Below the pieces are notes generated by a model. The model was not told the DNA's origin, did no database searches, and worked only from the letters and a program-made list of their open reading frames with translations. The translations under genes and the position numbers were made by a program. Below, one piece after another: positions 34,886 to 45,049 of a stretch of DNA of 64,000 bases (the stretch's first letter is position 1; every line of letters starts with the position of its first letter). Where the stretch lies: assembly GCA_027924585.1 (NCBI GenBank), contig BSBM01000252.1:3906001-3970000 (forward strand). The letters are read 5' to 3'. Source of the DNA: Larix kaempferi. Lineage: Eukaryota; Streptophyta; Pinopsida; Pinales; Pinaceae.

Positions 34886-36886
34886 TTTCATGTCCCAAAT
34901 TTGGTATTGGGTCACAATGGCCTAATCACATTGGCTCTATTCATTAGAGTTTGTCAAATTGATGCTAAAGGTCAAATAATTGCCGAGGAGGAAAATTACT
35001 AGTTTCCTAGGTTTGGGGTGGAAGCTTTGGGATTTGGAATAATGGGGATAATAAATGATGTTTGAACATTAGAATGGCATAAATATTTAATAAAGGATCT
35101 AAATAAATATATACAAGTGAAAATCAAAGTGGCATTTCATCATGAAGACACATGGACGAAGTGGGACCCACATATGGCTAGATTTTCCCACTACATTTGG
35201 CATCATTCTCTCACCAATTCGAATTCAAGGTGAATGGTAACATACTTTGGGGAGTCCAAAAGGTATTATTCATTGCATGACTCATCCAAGGTCGAAATAT
35301 AGAGGAAGAGGCAATTTGGAGCTAGTGAAACACTTGGACTAGATTCCCTAGCTCTATGACAACAATAATGAAGATGCTATGACACCTATGACACAAATCA
35401 GACCTGAAGGCTAAAATATGACATATATGACATGGAAGGGCTAAAAATAGACTCCAAGAGGGCGCTCAAGGGTGTTAGGGCAGCTAAATGCTTCCACATG
35501 TGATTTGGTGGAAGTGGGAGACTAGGAATTGTTGTACAAGTGGCGTTCTTTGGAATCTCTTCCCAACATGAGTTGGCATGAGTCTCTTGGAAGGAATTCG
35601 ACCCATGGAGGACATTAGAAGTTTATAAATGTCAATAACAAAGAATGAAATCATCTTTTGATCATTTGTAGAATTTGCAATTGCATTTGTGAAGAGGGAG
35701 AGCTAGTGGATGACTAGTTTCTTGTGTTAGCCAATTTTGAGGGTGAAAGATTCCCATCCAAGTTGGTAATTGGAAAGGCCATTCAGACCTTTCATTTGGA
35801 GCTTTAATGGAGTCTTTATTTGTAGGTGTAAGCTATAGGGAATCTCATGGTTTCTTCTATTGCAGCTCACTCCTTCAACCATTTCCAGTTTTGATGGCAT
35901 ATTCTTGATCCTTGAGGGAGGGCGTTTTTGGTGAGCTATTGTACTCTTTGGGGAAGCTTTTAATGCCCCATTTATTTCTTAATATGAATTAAATACTATG
36001 TTCTTCATCTCCAAAAATTTTCAGGTCTAAATTCCAAGTAGAAATGTATAAATCTCATTTTTAATGGAAGAACAATGCCATTTCCCCACTACCTTGTTGT
36101 GAGCCAATGTGTTGATGATGATTTCGAATGAATGGATGATTCTTTGATATATTTATGATAAATATACTTCCATGGATGTCTTCTACAATTTTCATGTACT
36201 GTACTTGAGCATTTGAATCATTTTTACTCAGTTTAATTGCATTGGGAGAAGAAATAGTGTCATTTCCCCAAGGGTCGAATTGGGGATTTTTGCAGTTGAA
36301 TGGGGGAGGGTGAGAACAGTTGTAATAAACCATTAATGGTGCATATGAGACCTTAATAACATACTTAACACATTACATACCTCTGTTCATAAATTTGAGT
36401 GGGTTTGGAGGCATTTGGGAAGCCATTTTCAGTACATACCTTAGGGGGATTTGAACCCCAAATTACTAGTAAAATTGTATACTTTGTCCAGAATCTTAAG
36501 AGAGTTTGAAGAGGTATTTTGGTGGCCATATGTTATCCCTTAACATCATATTCAATTCATAATATCATTCATAAACCTTCCTTGAATATTTGAAGGCATT
36601 TGGAGTCAATTTGAGACCTAGAGACCAATACTAGTCAAAGGGAAATCACTAGTAAAGTTACCTACATTGACCAGAATTGAAAGAGTATTTGCAGAAGTGT
36701 TTTAAAGGTACAAAGGCATCCCTGAAACACATATTTATGTTCTAATATCATTCATATACCTTATCAGAAGATTTGGGATCATTTGGGGCAAATTTGGGAC
36801 CTAGAGATCGAAACTAGTCCAAGGTCGAACCAAGGAAAAAGTGGAAAATTGCAATTTTAATAAAATTCCTAATAAGGGACATTACA
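34886..36886 (+). repeat. Element D 3' LTR
   Basis: The LTR is 2001 bp, matching 31341-33366 throughout, with its first bases (TTTCATGTCCC) changed from TGTAATGTCCC. Substitutions are scattered. It is followed by TGTTA. Confidence 0.9.
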
Positions 36887-36891
36887 TGTTA

Positions 36892-37044
36892 AAACCTAGA
36901 TCTGATTTTTTTATCTACATTATTTATTTTTTGAAATTTCAAAGTATATTCATTGTTCAATCTTGAATATTGATTCCAATTTCTAGTTTTGTTTACCATA
37001 GGTCGAGTCATTGTTATCTAAAAAATGTTGAAATATTTGGAATC
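36892..37044. other. short unique spacer between D and A
   Basis: No gene or repeat recognised in these 150 bp. It is AT-rich and ends in TATGT (37045-37049), the element A target duplication. Confidence 0.5.
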
Positions 37045-37049
37045 TATGT

Positions 37050-37654
37050 TGTTGAGATATTGTAACTTCAAAGAATATTATATTTGTACTTTATTATTCC
37101 GGAGATGTTTCATTCCTCCGTGAAGATTTTATTGTATATCCGGAGATGTTTATTCCTCCGTCGGAATGTGGTAACTCGGGTTATTAGACTTCCCCAGTGG
37201 GGGTCGGCCCCTGTATGTGTTATGTGGGTCAAAGGGTTATTCGACCACCCTAGAGGGGTCGGCCCAGTCATTTGTAGTGGGGTATTTAACCCATTGGTTA
37301 AATACGAGCCTACGTGTACTTGTGTAAACGATATGTCAGAGTAGTGTATAAATAGAGGAGGTGTGTTCCTCATTTGACACACACACACTTGAGAGAGAGG
37401 CGCACTTGTGGAGGAGAGGTCTGATATGGTGGAGGAGGAGATCATATCTTTGGTTTGCATCTTTGTATATTGCCGGTCATCTATATTGAGGAAGCTTTAC
37501 TGGGTTTTCTACCCCATGAGGGTTTCCCAGGATAAATCTGTGTCTCTTGTGTTTATGCTATGCTTGTTGTTTCTTCAGTGATCCTGTATATGCTATTATT
37601 GTGAAATGGAATGTAATGATACTATTTTCTGTCTTAGAATATTAAATATTAACA
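37050..37654 (+). repeat. Element A 5' LTR
   Basis: The LTR starts TGTTGAGATATTG and ends AACA. TATA box TATAAATA at 37347-37354. Two U3 blocks ending in GTCGGCCC lie at about 37178-37266. Its U3 start differs from that of Copia-1, Copia-2 and B, so A is a separate LTR subfamily. Confidence 0.92.
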
Positions 37655-37671
37655 TGGTATCAGAGCTAACC
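37655..37671 (+). promoter_or_regulatory. Element A primer-binding site
   Basis: TGGTATCAGAGCTAACC abuts the LTR. It is the initiator tRNA-Met type. Confidence 0.92.
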
Positions 37672-40160
37672 TAAAGGAAGGCAAGGTATGGCACTTACGG
37701 CACTTGCTTTACTTACGACAATTTGAAGGTTAGGGTTTTACATAGCAAAAACCAGTCATAGTGTAACTTTCGCTATAAATCCATTTCTGTGAAGTTTCAG
37801 GGTCTGAAAAGTTTACAGGTTGAAGATAACATCCCCAGGTACCTTGTGTCCAAAGGGAACCCTCATATTAGTTGTACTTTATGAGTTATGATCAGTACAA
37901 GTTAGGGTTTCTACCTCTTCCAGATCTCAGTAAAAATCAGGTAACCTTGGAAAAAAGGTCATAACTTGGGCTAGGAAGCTCCAAATGAAATTTCGTAAAA
38001 AGTGACAGGTAGTACACAGACTTTACTATCTCAAGAAACTTTTTCAGAGGCCGAAGGTGAACCAGTGACACGTGGCACGCTGTACAAGTTCACTCTCCTG
38101 TTTTATCCCATAAACAGGTCACATTGCTACACTTGGAATAACTCTCTCTCAGAGAGTCCAATTGAGGTCAGACCTATCAGGATAGAAAGATAACAGGGCG
38201 AGCTATCTCAAGAAAAATTTTCAGAGGCCGAAGGTCAAACAGTGACACGTGGCATGCCGTACAAGTTTGCTCTTCTGTTTTATCCCATAAACAGGTCACG
38301 TTGCGACACTTGGCATAACTCTCTCTTAGAAAATCCAATTGAGGTCAGACCTGTTAGGATGGAAAGATGACAGGTCAGGCTACTGCAGAAAAAGTTTTCA
38401 GACCCTGTGGATCAAAAATTTTGGAGTTATAGCAGAAACAATCAGGTGCATATTTCTATCAAAACAGAATTATTTTTGGAGCACCTTTATTCATGGCTTC
38501 CGAAATTTAGGGTTTCGGATAAAGTTAGAATTTTTGGAATCGGAATCCACGGCTAGAAGCTCCTCAGAAAAATAAGAGTTTAGAGCCTTGGATCAAACCT
38601 TTTGATTGAGCAAAAGGGTGGGCTTCATCAAACCCTAGTTCGGGATCCTGTCCAGAAGATCCAGAAGTTTCAAAGGCAATTTTGAGTGGTCAATTTTTGG
38701 AGATTTCAAAATTGAAGTATGCTAGTTTGATTAGCTCAGCAAGAGACATCCTTCCATTCATTCGGAAGTGTGAAAGTCAAAGATTGAATTTTTAGGGTTT
38801 CTCTAGCAAACCCTAATCAAGCTCCAGATCAAGTTTCAGGGGGAGTTGAGGCTAAGGCCTTACATAAGAAGACTACAAGAAGTCTCGACAGGTATGACTT
38901 AAGGAGGTTCAGGTATGTCTTGAAATCTAATTCTTGATTAAGTTCATAATGTGTTTGTCTTCATGTTATTTATTAGTACAATCTTGATTAATGTTAGAAT
39001 TGTCTTATCACCCTAGTAACAGTATGAATGCATGTGAATGATCGAAGACATTCATTGATTAGGGCTATATGATTGTACTCATGCATTATGGTGTTGTATG
39101 AGGTTGATGTCATTTGCTAACAAGATACAGGTACATCACAAAAGACAAATCAAGCTCCTTAAAACATGACAACATGAAGACAAAGACTCATCCATAATCT
39201 TTGTTCTACTTACGAGGTATGTATGACTTTGTTATATTATGCTTAACCTATGAGACATGCAGGTTCTAGCTCAGGATCTCTAAATCATTGAAGAGATTGT
39301 TTAGGTATGTTGTACATAGCTAAGCAAGTATACTAATCTAGGTATGTTTTCCTATGACAAGTTAGAATCTTACCTTAGGATCCCTTATATAAGTATACTT
39401 GGTATGATTGGTTATGCTTATTCATAAAGTTAGTAATCAAGGGTTTATGCATATTATGTCTCTTATCTTGATGATCTAATTAACCAGAAGAGTACTATGA
39501 TCAAACAAGAATATGCAGAAGTAAAAGAAGACTTCCTTGAAACCTTGAATATTATCTATAATCATGACTATACATTTTCAAAGATTATTTAGAACTAGAA
39601 TGTTTTGATAATATTGAGAATATACTAATGAATGTATGTCTGTGTATGAGGATGACACTAGTGCACACTTGAGCATGCATAGTGGTACAGAATGAATAGA
39701 AGTTCAAAAGACATATAGAAGATCAAGCGGGAGGCAACCACACAAACATAAAAGATAAGTATTTGAGTTGTTATTTGAAATAGTAAATGATATTGCTTGT
39801 ATGCATATTTGTATTCCTAGAATATATCATGCTAAGTGTAAACATTCATAGAGCATTGAACAGTATACTACTAATATGCATATGATTGGTAAGTTGGACA
39901 AACATTCCATTGTTGCTTGTCTAGAATGAAACCTCTTTGCTGACATGCTGAGAGCTGTGCACACTCTCAATAGTATGTTCTGGTAGAGATGGAAGGCATC
40001 TAGATAGCCACTGTATGCATACAGGATATGGGAAAGTGTTGTGCCAAAGTATTGGGAAAAATAGTTACTTAACTATGTAAATGATATCTGTATGCATAAT
40101 AGGTTATCATGTCAATATGATTGATGATTATGAAGTATTACTAATAATGTACTTAATTTT
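37672..40160 (+). other. Element A leader, including a 177-bp tandem duplication
   Basis: This is homologous to the Copia-1 leader. A block starting CTATCTCAAGAAA at 38026 is repeated at 38203 (period 177 bp, about 38026-38379), each copy containing GTGACACGTGGCA and TATCCCATAAACAGGTCAC. The same duplication occurs in B, but only one copy exists in Copia-1 and Copia-2. Splice-like GGTATG donors (near 38890, 39215 and 39340) and an acceptor-like ATTTGTAG near 40168 are present. No coding domain is visible. Confidence 0.75.
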
Positions 40161-40164
40161 GATT

Positions 40165-40630
40165 TGTAGGAAAGATCATGATGAATGATGAACACTGAAC
40201 AAGCGATGGATGTTCAAACAAAAGGATTTACAAATCAAACACACTATAGAAGGCTTGTGGCTAGAAAATTCTCTTAGAAAGAGGAAGAGAATCATGATAA
40301 GATGTTTGCTTCAAGTGGCTAGATAAGACCATTCTCTTAATGGTGTAATTAAAGAAGAAGTGTGAATCAGGTTTTGTACGGGTACCCAGGATCGATAATC
40401 AATTGATGAGCTTAATGATCACCATGGGTGATGAGGATCTCAACCTTTGCTACAAGGTTGAATATTGTTTCTATACACAGACGATATGGTGCAGAAAGGA
40501 AACAAAAGTTTGAATTTGTAACAATGTACTAACCAAACCTCTACCGATCCAATGTACTAACCAAACCTCTACCTCAAGTAAAGTTTTCTGATACAAACTT
40601 AATATAGTTCAGAAGGACCCTCCTCGAAAG
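40165..40630 (+). pseudogene. Element A collapsed RT/RNase H remnant
   Basis: Short islands align in order with Copia-1 pol: text like FVARGFSQKE at about 40258-40282, KTAFLNGVI at about 40325-40360, the SNLYYKV region at about 40435-40460, and the C-terminal VLTKPL...VKF near 40560-40590. Everything between them, including the catalytic motifs, has been lost through deletions. No frame survives. Confidence 0.75.
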
Positions 40631-40639
40631 GGGGAGTGA

Positions 40640-41310
40640 TGTGATAACTCATGATGAGATTGCCTGCATCGACAGTGAGGTCGATGATGAGGATACCTAT
40701 ATTAGTGATGCCGACAGAGAGGTTGGTGGATGGTCCTTAGACAGGGTCAAAGGTGACAAGGGGATTGCATCATCCTTGAACATATGTTCTAAAGAGAGCC
40801 GTAGACGTATGTCTTCGAGAATGAAGTCCTTGGTGGACATGATAGGATTGCATCATCCTCAAGAGAGCCGTAGACGTATGTCTTCGAGAATGAAGTTCTT
40901 GGTAAACATGTGAGGGGATTGGATCATCCCTGGACTTCAGTCCTAAAGAAGAGCCGTAGACATATGTCTTCGAGAATGAAGTCCTTGGTGGACATGATAG
41001 GATTGCATCATCCTCAAGAGAGCCGTAGATGTATGTCTTCGAGAATGAAGTTCTTGGTGAACATGTGAGGGGATTGGATCATCCCTGGACTTCAGTCCTA
41101 AAGAAGAGCCGTAGACATATATCTTCAAGAATGAAGTCCTTGGTGGACAGGATAGGATTGCATCATCCTCAAGAGAGCCGTAGATGTATGTCTTCGAGAA
41201 TGAAGTTCTTGGTGAACATGTGAGGGGATTGGATCATCCCTGGACTTCAGTCCTAAAGAAGAGCCGTAGACGTATGTCTTCGAGAATGAAGTCCTTGGTG
41301 GATGGTTGAG
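40640..41310 (+). repeat. Element A array 1: 155-bp higher-order repeat (69 + 86 bp)
   Basis: The word AGCCGTAGA recurs at 40797, 40866, 40952, 41021, 41107, 41176 and 41262, alternating spacings of 69 and 86 bp. The two unit types share TATGTCTTCGAGAATGAAG and end differently (GGATTGCATCATCC or GGATTGGATCATCC). It is a two-unit higher-order structure of about four copies. Confidence 0.93.
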
Positions 41311-41910
41311 GATTAAGTCATCCTTGGACGTAGTCCTAAATGTACGGTTGAGGATTAAGTCATCCTTGGACGTAGGTCCTAAATGTACGGTTGAGGATTA
41401 AGTCATCCTTCGACATAGGTCCTAAATGTACGATTGAGGATTAAGTCATCCTTCGACGTGGTCCTAAATGTACGATGGAGGATTAAGTCATCCTTGGACG
41501 TAGTCCTAAATGTACGGTTGAGGATTAAGTCATCCTTGGACGTAGGTCCTAAATGTACGGTTGAGGATTAAGTCATCCTTGGACGTAGGTCCTAAAAGTA
41601 CGGTTGAGGATTAAGTCATCCTTGGACGTAGGTCCTAAATGTACGGTTGAGGATTAAGTCATCCTTGGACGTAGGTCCTAAATGTACGATTGAGGATTAA
41701 GTCATCCTTGGATGTGGTCCTAAATGTACGGTTGAGGATTAAGTCATCCTTGGACGTAGGTCCTAAATGTACGGTTGAGGATTAAGTCATCCTTGGACGT
41801 AGGTCCTAAATGTACGGTTGAGGATTAAGTCATCCTTGGACGTAGGTCCTAAATGTACAGTTGAGGATTAAGTCATCCTTGGACGTTGGTCCTAAATGTA
41901 CGATTGTGGA
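41303..41910 (+). repeat. Element A array 2: 43-bp minisatellite
   Basis: About 14 copies of a 42-43-bp unit: GGTTGAGGATTAAGTCATCC, then TTGGACGTAGGTCCTAAATG. The second half (GGACGTAGGTCC) is nearly palindromic. Copies are highly similar, with 1-bp indels in the spacer of GTAGTCC/GTAGGTCC. Confidence 0.95.
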
Positions 41911-42590
41911 TTAAATCATCCTTGGACAGTAAATCCAGTAATTTCGAAAGGAAGGATAGTCCTAAATGAATTGAGTGGATTAAATCATCCTTGGACAGTA
42001 AATCCAGTAATTCCAAAAGGAAGGATAGTCCTAAATGAATTGAGTGGATTAAATCATCCTTGGACAGTAAATCCAGTAATTCCGAAAGGAAGGATAGTCC
42101 TAAATGAATTGAGTGGATTAAGTCATCCTTGGACAGTAAATCCAGTAATTCCGAAAGGAAGGATAGTCCTAAATGAATTGAGTGGATTAAATCATCCTTG
42201 GACAGTAAATCCAGTAATTCCGAAAGGAAGGATAGTCCTAAATGAATTGAGTGGATTAAATCATCCTTGGACAGTAAATCCAGTAATTCCGAAAGGAAGG
42301 ATAGTCCTAAATGAATTGAGTGGATTAAATCATCCTTGGACAGTAAATCCAGTAATTCCGAAAGGAAGGATAGTCCTAAATGAATTGAGTGGATTAAATC
42401 ATCCTTGGACAGTAAATCCAGTAATTCCGAAAGGAAGGATAGTCCTAAATGAATTGAGTGGATTAAATCATCCTTGGACAGTAAATCCAGTAATTCCGAA
42501 AGGAAGGATAGTCCTAAATGAATTGAATGGATTAAATCATCCTTGGACAGTAAATCTAGTAATTTCGAAAGGAAGGATAGTCCTAAATGA
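41911..42590 (+). repeat. Element A array 3: 69-bp minisatellite, ten copies
   Basis: The unit of 69 bp contains GGATTAAATCATCCTTGGAC, GTAATTCCGAAAGGAAGG and ATAGTCCTAAATGAATTGAG. Because 69 is a multiple of three and copies are near-identical, one frame stays open for 248 codons (41896-42642). That is a property of the repeat and not evidence for a protein. The unit clearly descends from the array 2 unit with an insertion. Confidence 0.95.
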
Positions 42591-43125
42591 GATTGAGTGG
42601 ACTAATCATCTTGTAAATAGATTGGGATTGCCTCATCCCTAGACATGGTGAGATGTCTTAAAGTGATAAGGACTAATCATCCTGTAAATAGATTGGGATT
42701 GCCTCGTCCCTAGACATGGTGAGATGTCTTAAAGTGATAAGGACTAATCATCCTGTAAATAGATTGGGATTGCCTCGTCCCTAGACATGGTGAGATGTCT
42801 TAAAGTGATAAGGACTAATCATCCTGTAAATAGATTGGGATTGCCTCGTCCCTAGACATGGTGAGATGTCTTAAAGTGATAAGGACTAATCATCCTGTAA
42901 ATAGATTGGGATTGCCTCGTCCCTAGACATGGTGAGGTGTCTTAAAGTGATAAGGATTGATCATCCTGTAAGTTGATTTGGATTGCATCATCCATAGACA
43001 TGAGAGTTGTCTTAAACCGAGAGGGACTGATCATCCCGTAAGTGGATCAGGATTGTATCATCTGTGGACCTATGTCCTAAAGTGAGAGGGATTGATCATC
43101 CCGTAATTGGATCTTGTGTGTTGCA
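42591..43125 (+). repeat. Element A array 4: 71-bp minisatellite with diverged tail
   Basis: About five copies with exact 71-bp spacing (GGACTAATCATCC at 42670, 42741 and 42812), each with GGATTGCCTCGTCCCTAGAC and TGAGATGTCTTAAAGTGATA. Three diverged units of about 60 bp follow. The GGATTN...CATCC and GTCTTAAAG words tie it to arrays 1-3. Confidence 0.94.
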
Positions 43126-43134
43126 GGGTATGCT

Positions 43135-43570
43135 GCTATTGTGTATACTTGTATTGATGAGGATACTTGTATTGATGATATGTATACTTGTATTGATGAG
43201 GATACTTGTATTGATGATGTGTATACTTGTATTGATGAGGATACTTGTATTGATGATGTGTATACATGTATTGATGAGGATACTTGTATTAATGATATTT
43301 ATAATTGTATTGATGATGTTGTTGATCGTGATGATCTAGATGACGATGTTGTTGATCGTGATGATCTAGATGACAATGTTGCTGATCGTGATGATCTAGA
43401 TGACGATGCTGCTGATCGTGATGATATAGATGACGATGTTGCTGATCATGTGATGACGATGCTGATGATCGTGTGATGACGATGCTGATGATCGTGTGAT
43501 GACGATGTTGATGATCGTGTGATGACGATGCTGATGATCGTGAGATGATGATGCTGATGATCGTAAGGAT
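43135..43570 (+). repeat. Element A array 5: 39-, 27- and 23-bp GATGA-rich repeats
   Basis: Three short-period blocks run in series: four 39-bp units (TACTTGTATTGATGAGGA, about 43141-43300), four or five 27-bp units (GATGATCTAGATGAC, about 43310-43440), and 23-bp units (GATCGTGTGATGACGATGCTG, spacing 23 at 43467, 43490 and 43513). The GATGATC words recall the array just upstream of the PPT in Copia-1. Confidence 0.92.
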
Positions 43571-43778
43571 CCAGATGTTGATGTTGCTGTAGTTGTTCGA
43601 GTGCTGCAGAAGATAAAGAATCAGTACTGAAGATGTTGATGTTCCAGTATTGAAGATGTTCCAGTAACTGCTTGAGTTACTGATGATGTTGAGAAAGCTT
43701 CCAATGATTTATAGATGTATCATGTATGATGTTGATGACTCCTTGCTCGTGCAGATGCTATTATAATATCCTTCTCGT

Positions 43779-43788
43779 TAAGGGGAAG
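43779..43788 (+). promoter_or_regulatory. Element A polypurine tract
   Basis: TAAGGGGAAG lies directly before the 3' LTR start at 43789. Confidence 0.9.
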
Positions 43789-44393
43789 TGTTGAGATATT
43801 GTAAATTCAAAGAATATTATATTTGTACTTTATTATTCCGGAGATGTTTCATTCCTCCGTGAACATTTTATTGTATATCCGGAGATGTTTATTCCTCCGT
43901 CAGAATGTGGTAACTCGGGTTATTAGACTTCCCCAGTGGGGGTCGGCCCCTGTATGTGTTATGTGGGTCAAAGGGTTATTAGACCACCCTAGAGGGGTCG
44001 GCCCAGTCATTTGTAGTGGGGTATTTAACCCATTGGTTAAATACGAGCCTACGTGTACTTGTGTAAAAGATATGTCAGAGTAGTGTATAAATAGAGGAGG
44101 TGTGTTCCTCATTTGACACACACACACTTGAGAGAGAGGCGCACTTGTGGAGGAGAGGTCTGCTATGGTGGAGGAGGAGATCATATCTTTGGTTTGCATC
44201 TTTGTATATTGCTGGTCATCTATATTGAGGAAGCTTTACTGGGTTTTCTACCCCATGAGGGTTTCCCAGGATAAATCTGTGTCTCTTGTGTTTATGCTAT
44301 GCTTGTTGTTTCTTCAGTGATCCTGTATATGCTATTATTGTGAAATGGAATGTAATGCTACTATTTTCTGTCTCAGAATATTAAATCTTAACA
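43789..44393 (+). repeat. Element A 3' LTR
   Basis: The LTR is 605 bp; TATA box at 44086-44093. It is followed by TATGT (44394-44398), which is at the same time the left target duplication of element B. Confidence 0.93.
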
Positions 44394-44398
44394 TATGT

Positions 44399-45049
44399 TG
44401 TTGAATTTTCTGAATTTACTTCAATCTGATCTAGGATCTTAACTGAGAGAACAACATGTACAGCATATCTACAGCATATCAATCATGGAGACAATAATGC
44501 AAGCACACACAAGAGACACAAAGATTTACTTGGGGAAAACCATAAAGGTGAAAAACCACAATAACTTCCTCAGAGATAGATAGAGAAATGATACAACCAA
44601 CCAATAGAGATAGCCATAACCTAGCAGCAATCCTCCTCCTCCATAAGTGCGCCTCTCCTCCTTGAGAGCATGTGTGTGAAGTGAGTGAGTAAATAGAGTG
44701 CCTCCCGCACTCTATTTATACTTGACTTGACTTGCCTTTTTACCTAACTCATGTCGGCTCGAACTTAACCACATAACATAATGCTGAGTGGGACGACCCC
44801 CAATAGGGTGGTCTAATAACCCTTTGACCCACATGGCCGACCCCCAATAGGGTGGTCTAATAACCCTTTGACCCACATGACTTATACAGGGCCGACCCCA
44901 AACAAGGTGGTCTAATAACCCATCAAGTATAAGTTACGACACTTACAATATAAATGACGACACTTCCTTATAGAGGAATAATACCATCTCTATAGGAATA
45001 CAATATACATATATGTGAAATACATTCCGAAGTTACATATACATCAACA
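44399..45049 (-). repeat. Element B 3' LTR (left copy)
   Basis: 651 bp. TATA box TATTTATA (plus strand) at 44713-44720. Three U3 blocks with GTGGTCTAATAACCC lie at about 44790-44935. It differs from the right copy in CCACA for CCCCA near 44556 and GGACGACC for GGCCGACC near 44792. Confidence 0.95.

Larger units (their letters stand above)
31341..36886 (+). mobile_element. Element D: non-autonomous LTR retrotransposon with 2-kb LTRs
   Basis: LTRs at 31341-33366 (2026 bp) and 34886-36886 (2001 bp) enclose only about 1.5 kb. The left LTR begins TGTAATGTCCC and both end GGGACATTACA, a perfect 11-bp terminal inverted repeat. Target duplication TGTTA lies at 31336-31340 and 36887-36891. A Met PBS (33368) and PPT (34872-34883) are present. 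The interior carries one long frame and no protease, RT, RNase H or integrase. Proportions resemble plant LARD-type elements. LTR ends and the gag-like start (MNTRSQ) suggest descent from Ty3/gypsy. Confidence 0.9.
37050..44393 (+). mobile_element. Element A: copia-derived LTR element with eroded pol and minisatellite arrays
   Basis: LTRs at 37050-37654 and 43789-44393 are both 605 bp and differ at about ten sites by eye (about 1.7 percent). Target duplication TATGT lies at 37045-37049 and 44394-44398. It has a Met PBS and a PPT. The interior has the family leader (37655-40160), a 450-bp collapsed remnant of RT and RNase H, then about 3 kb of tandem repeats. It has no usable coding capacity, yet its LTRs are similar. 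It was therefore mobilised in this state or lost its coding sequence soon afterwards. Confidence 0.92.

Noticed and set aside
41896-42642. A 248-codon open frame with ten 23-residue repeats
   Set aside because: The frame stays open only because the 69-bp unit is a multiple of three and the copies are homogenised. It continues into other arrays, has no flanking gene structure, and neighbouring arrays with other periods are closed.
40640-43570. A CRISPR-like array
   Set aside because: Units are contiguous tandem repeats without unique spacers, inside an LTR element of a plant-type genome.
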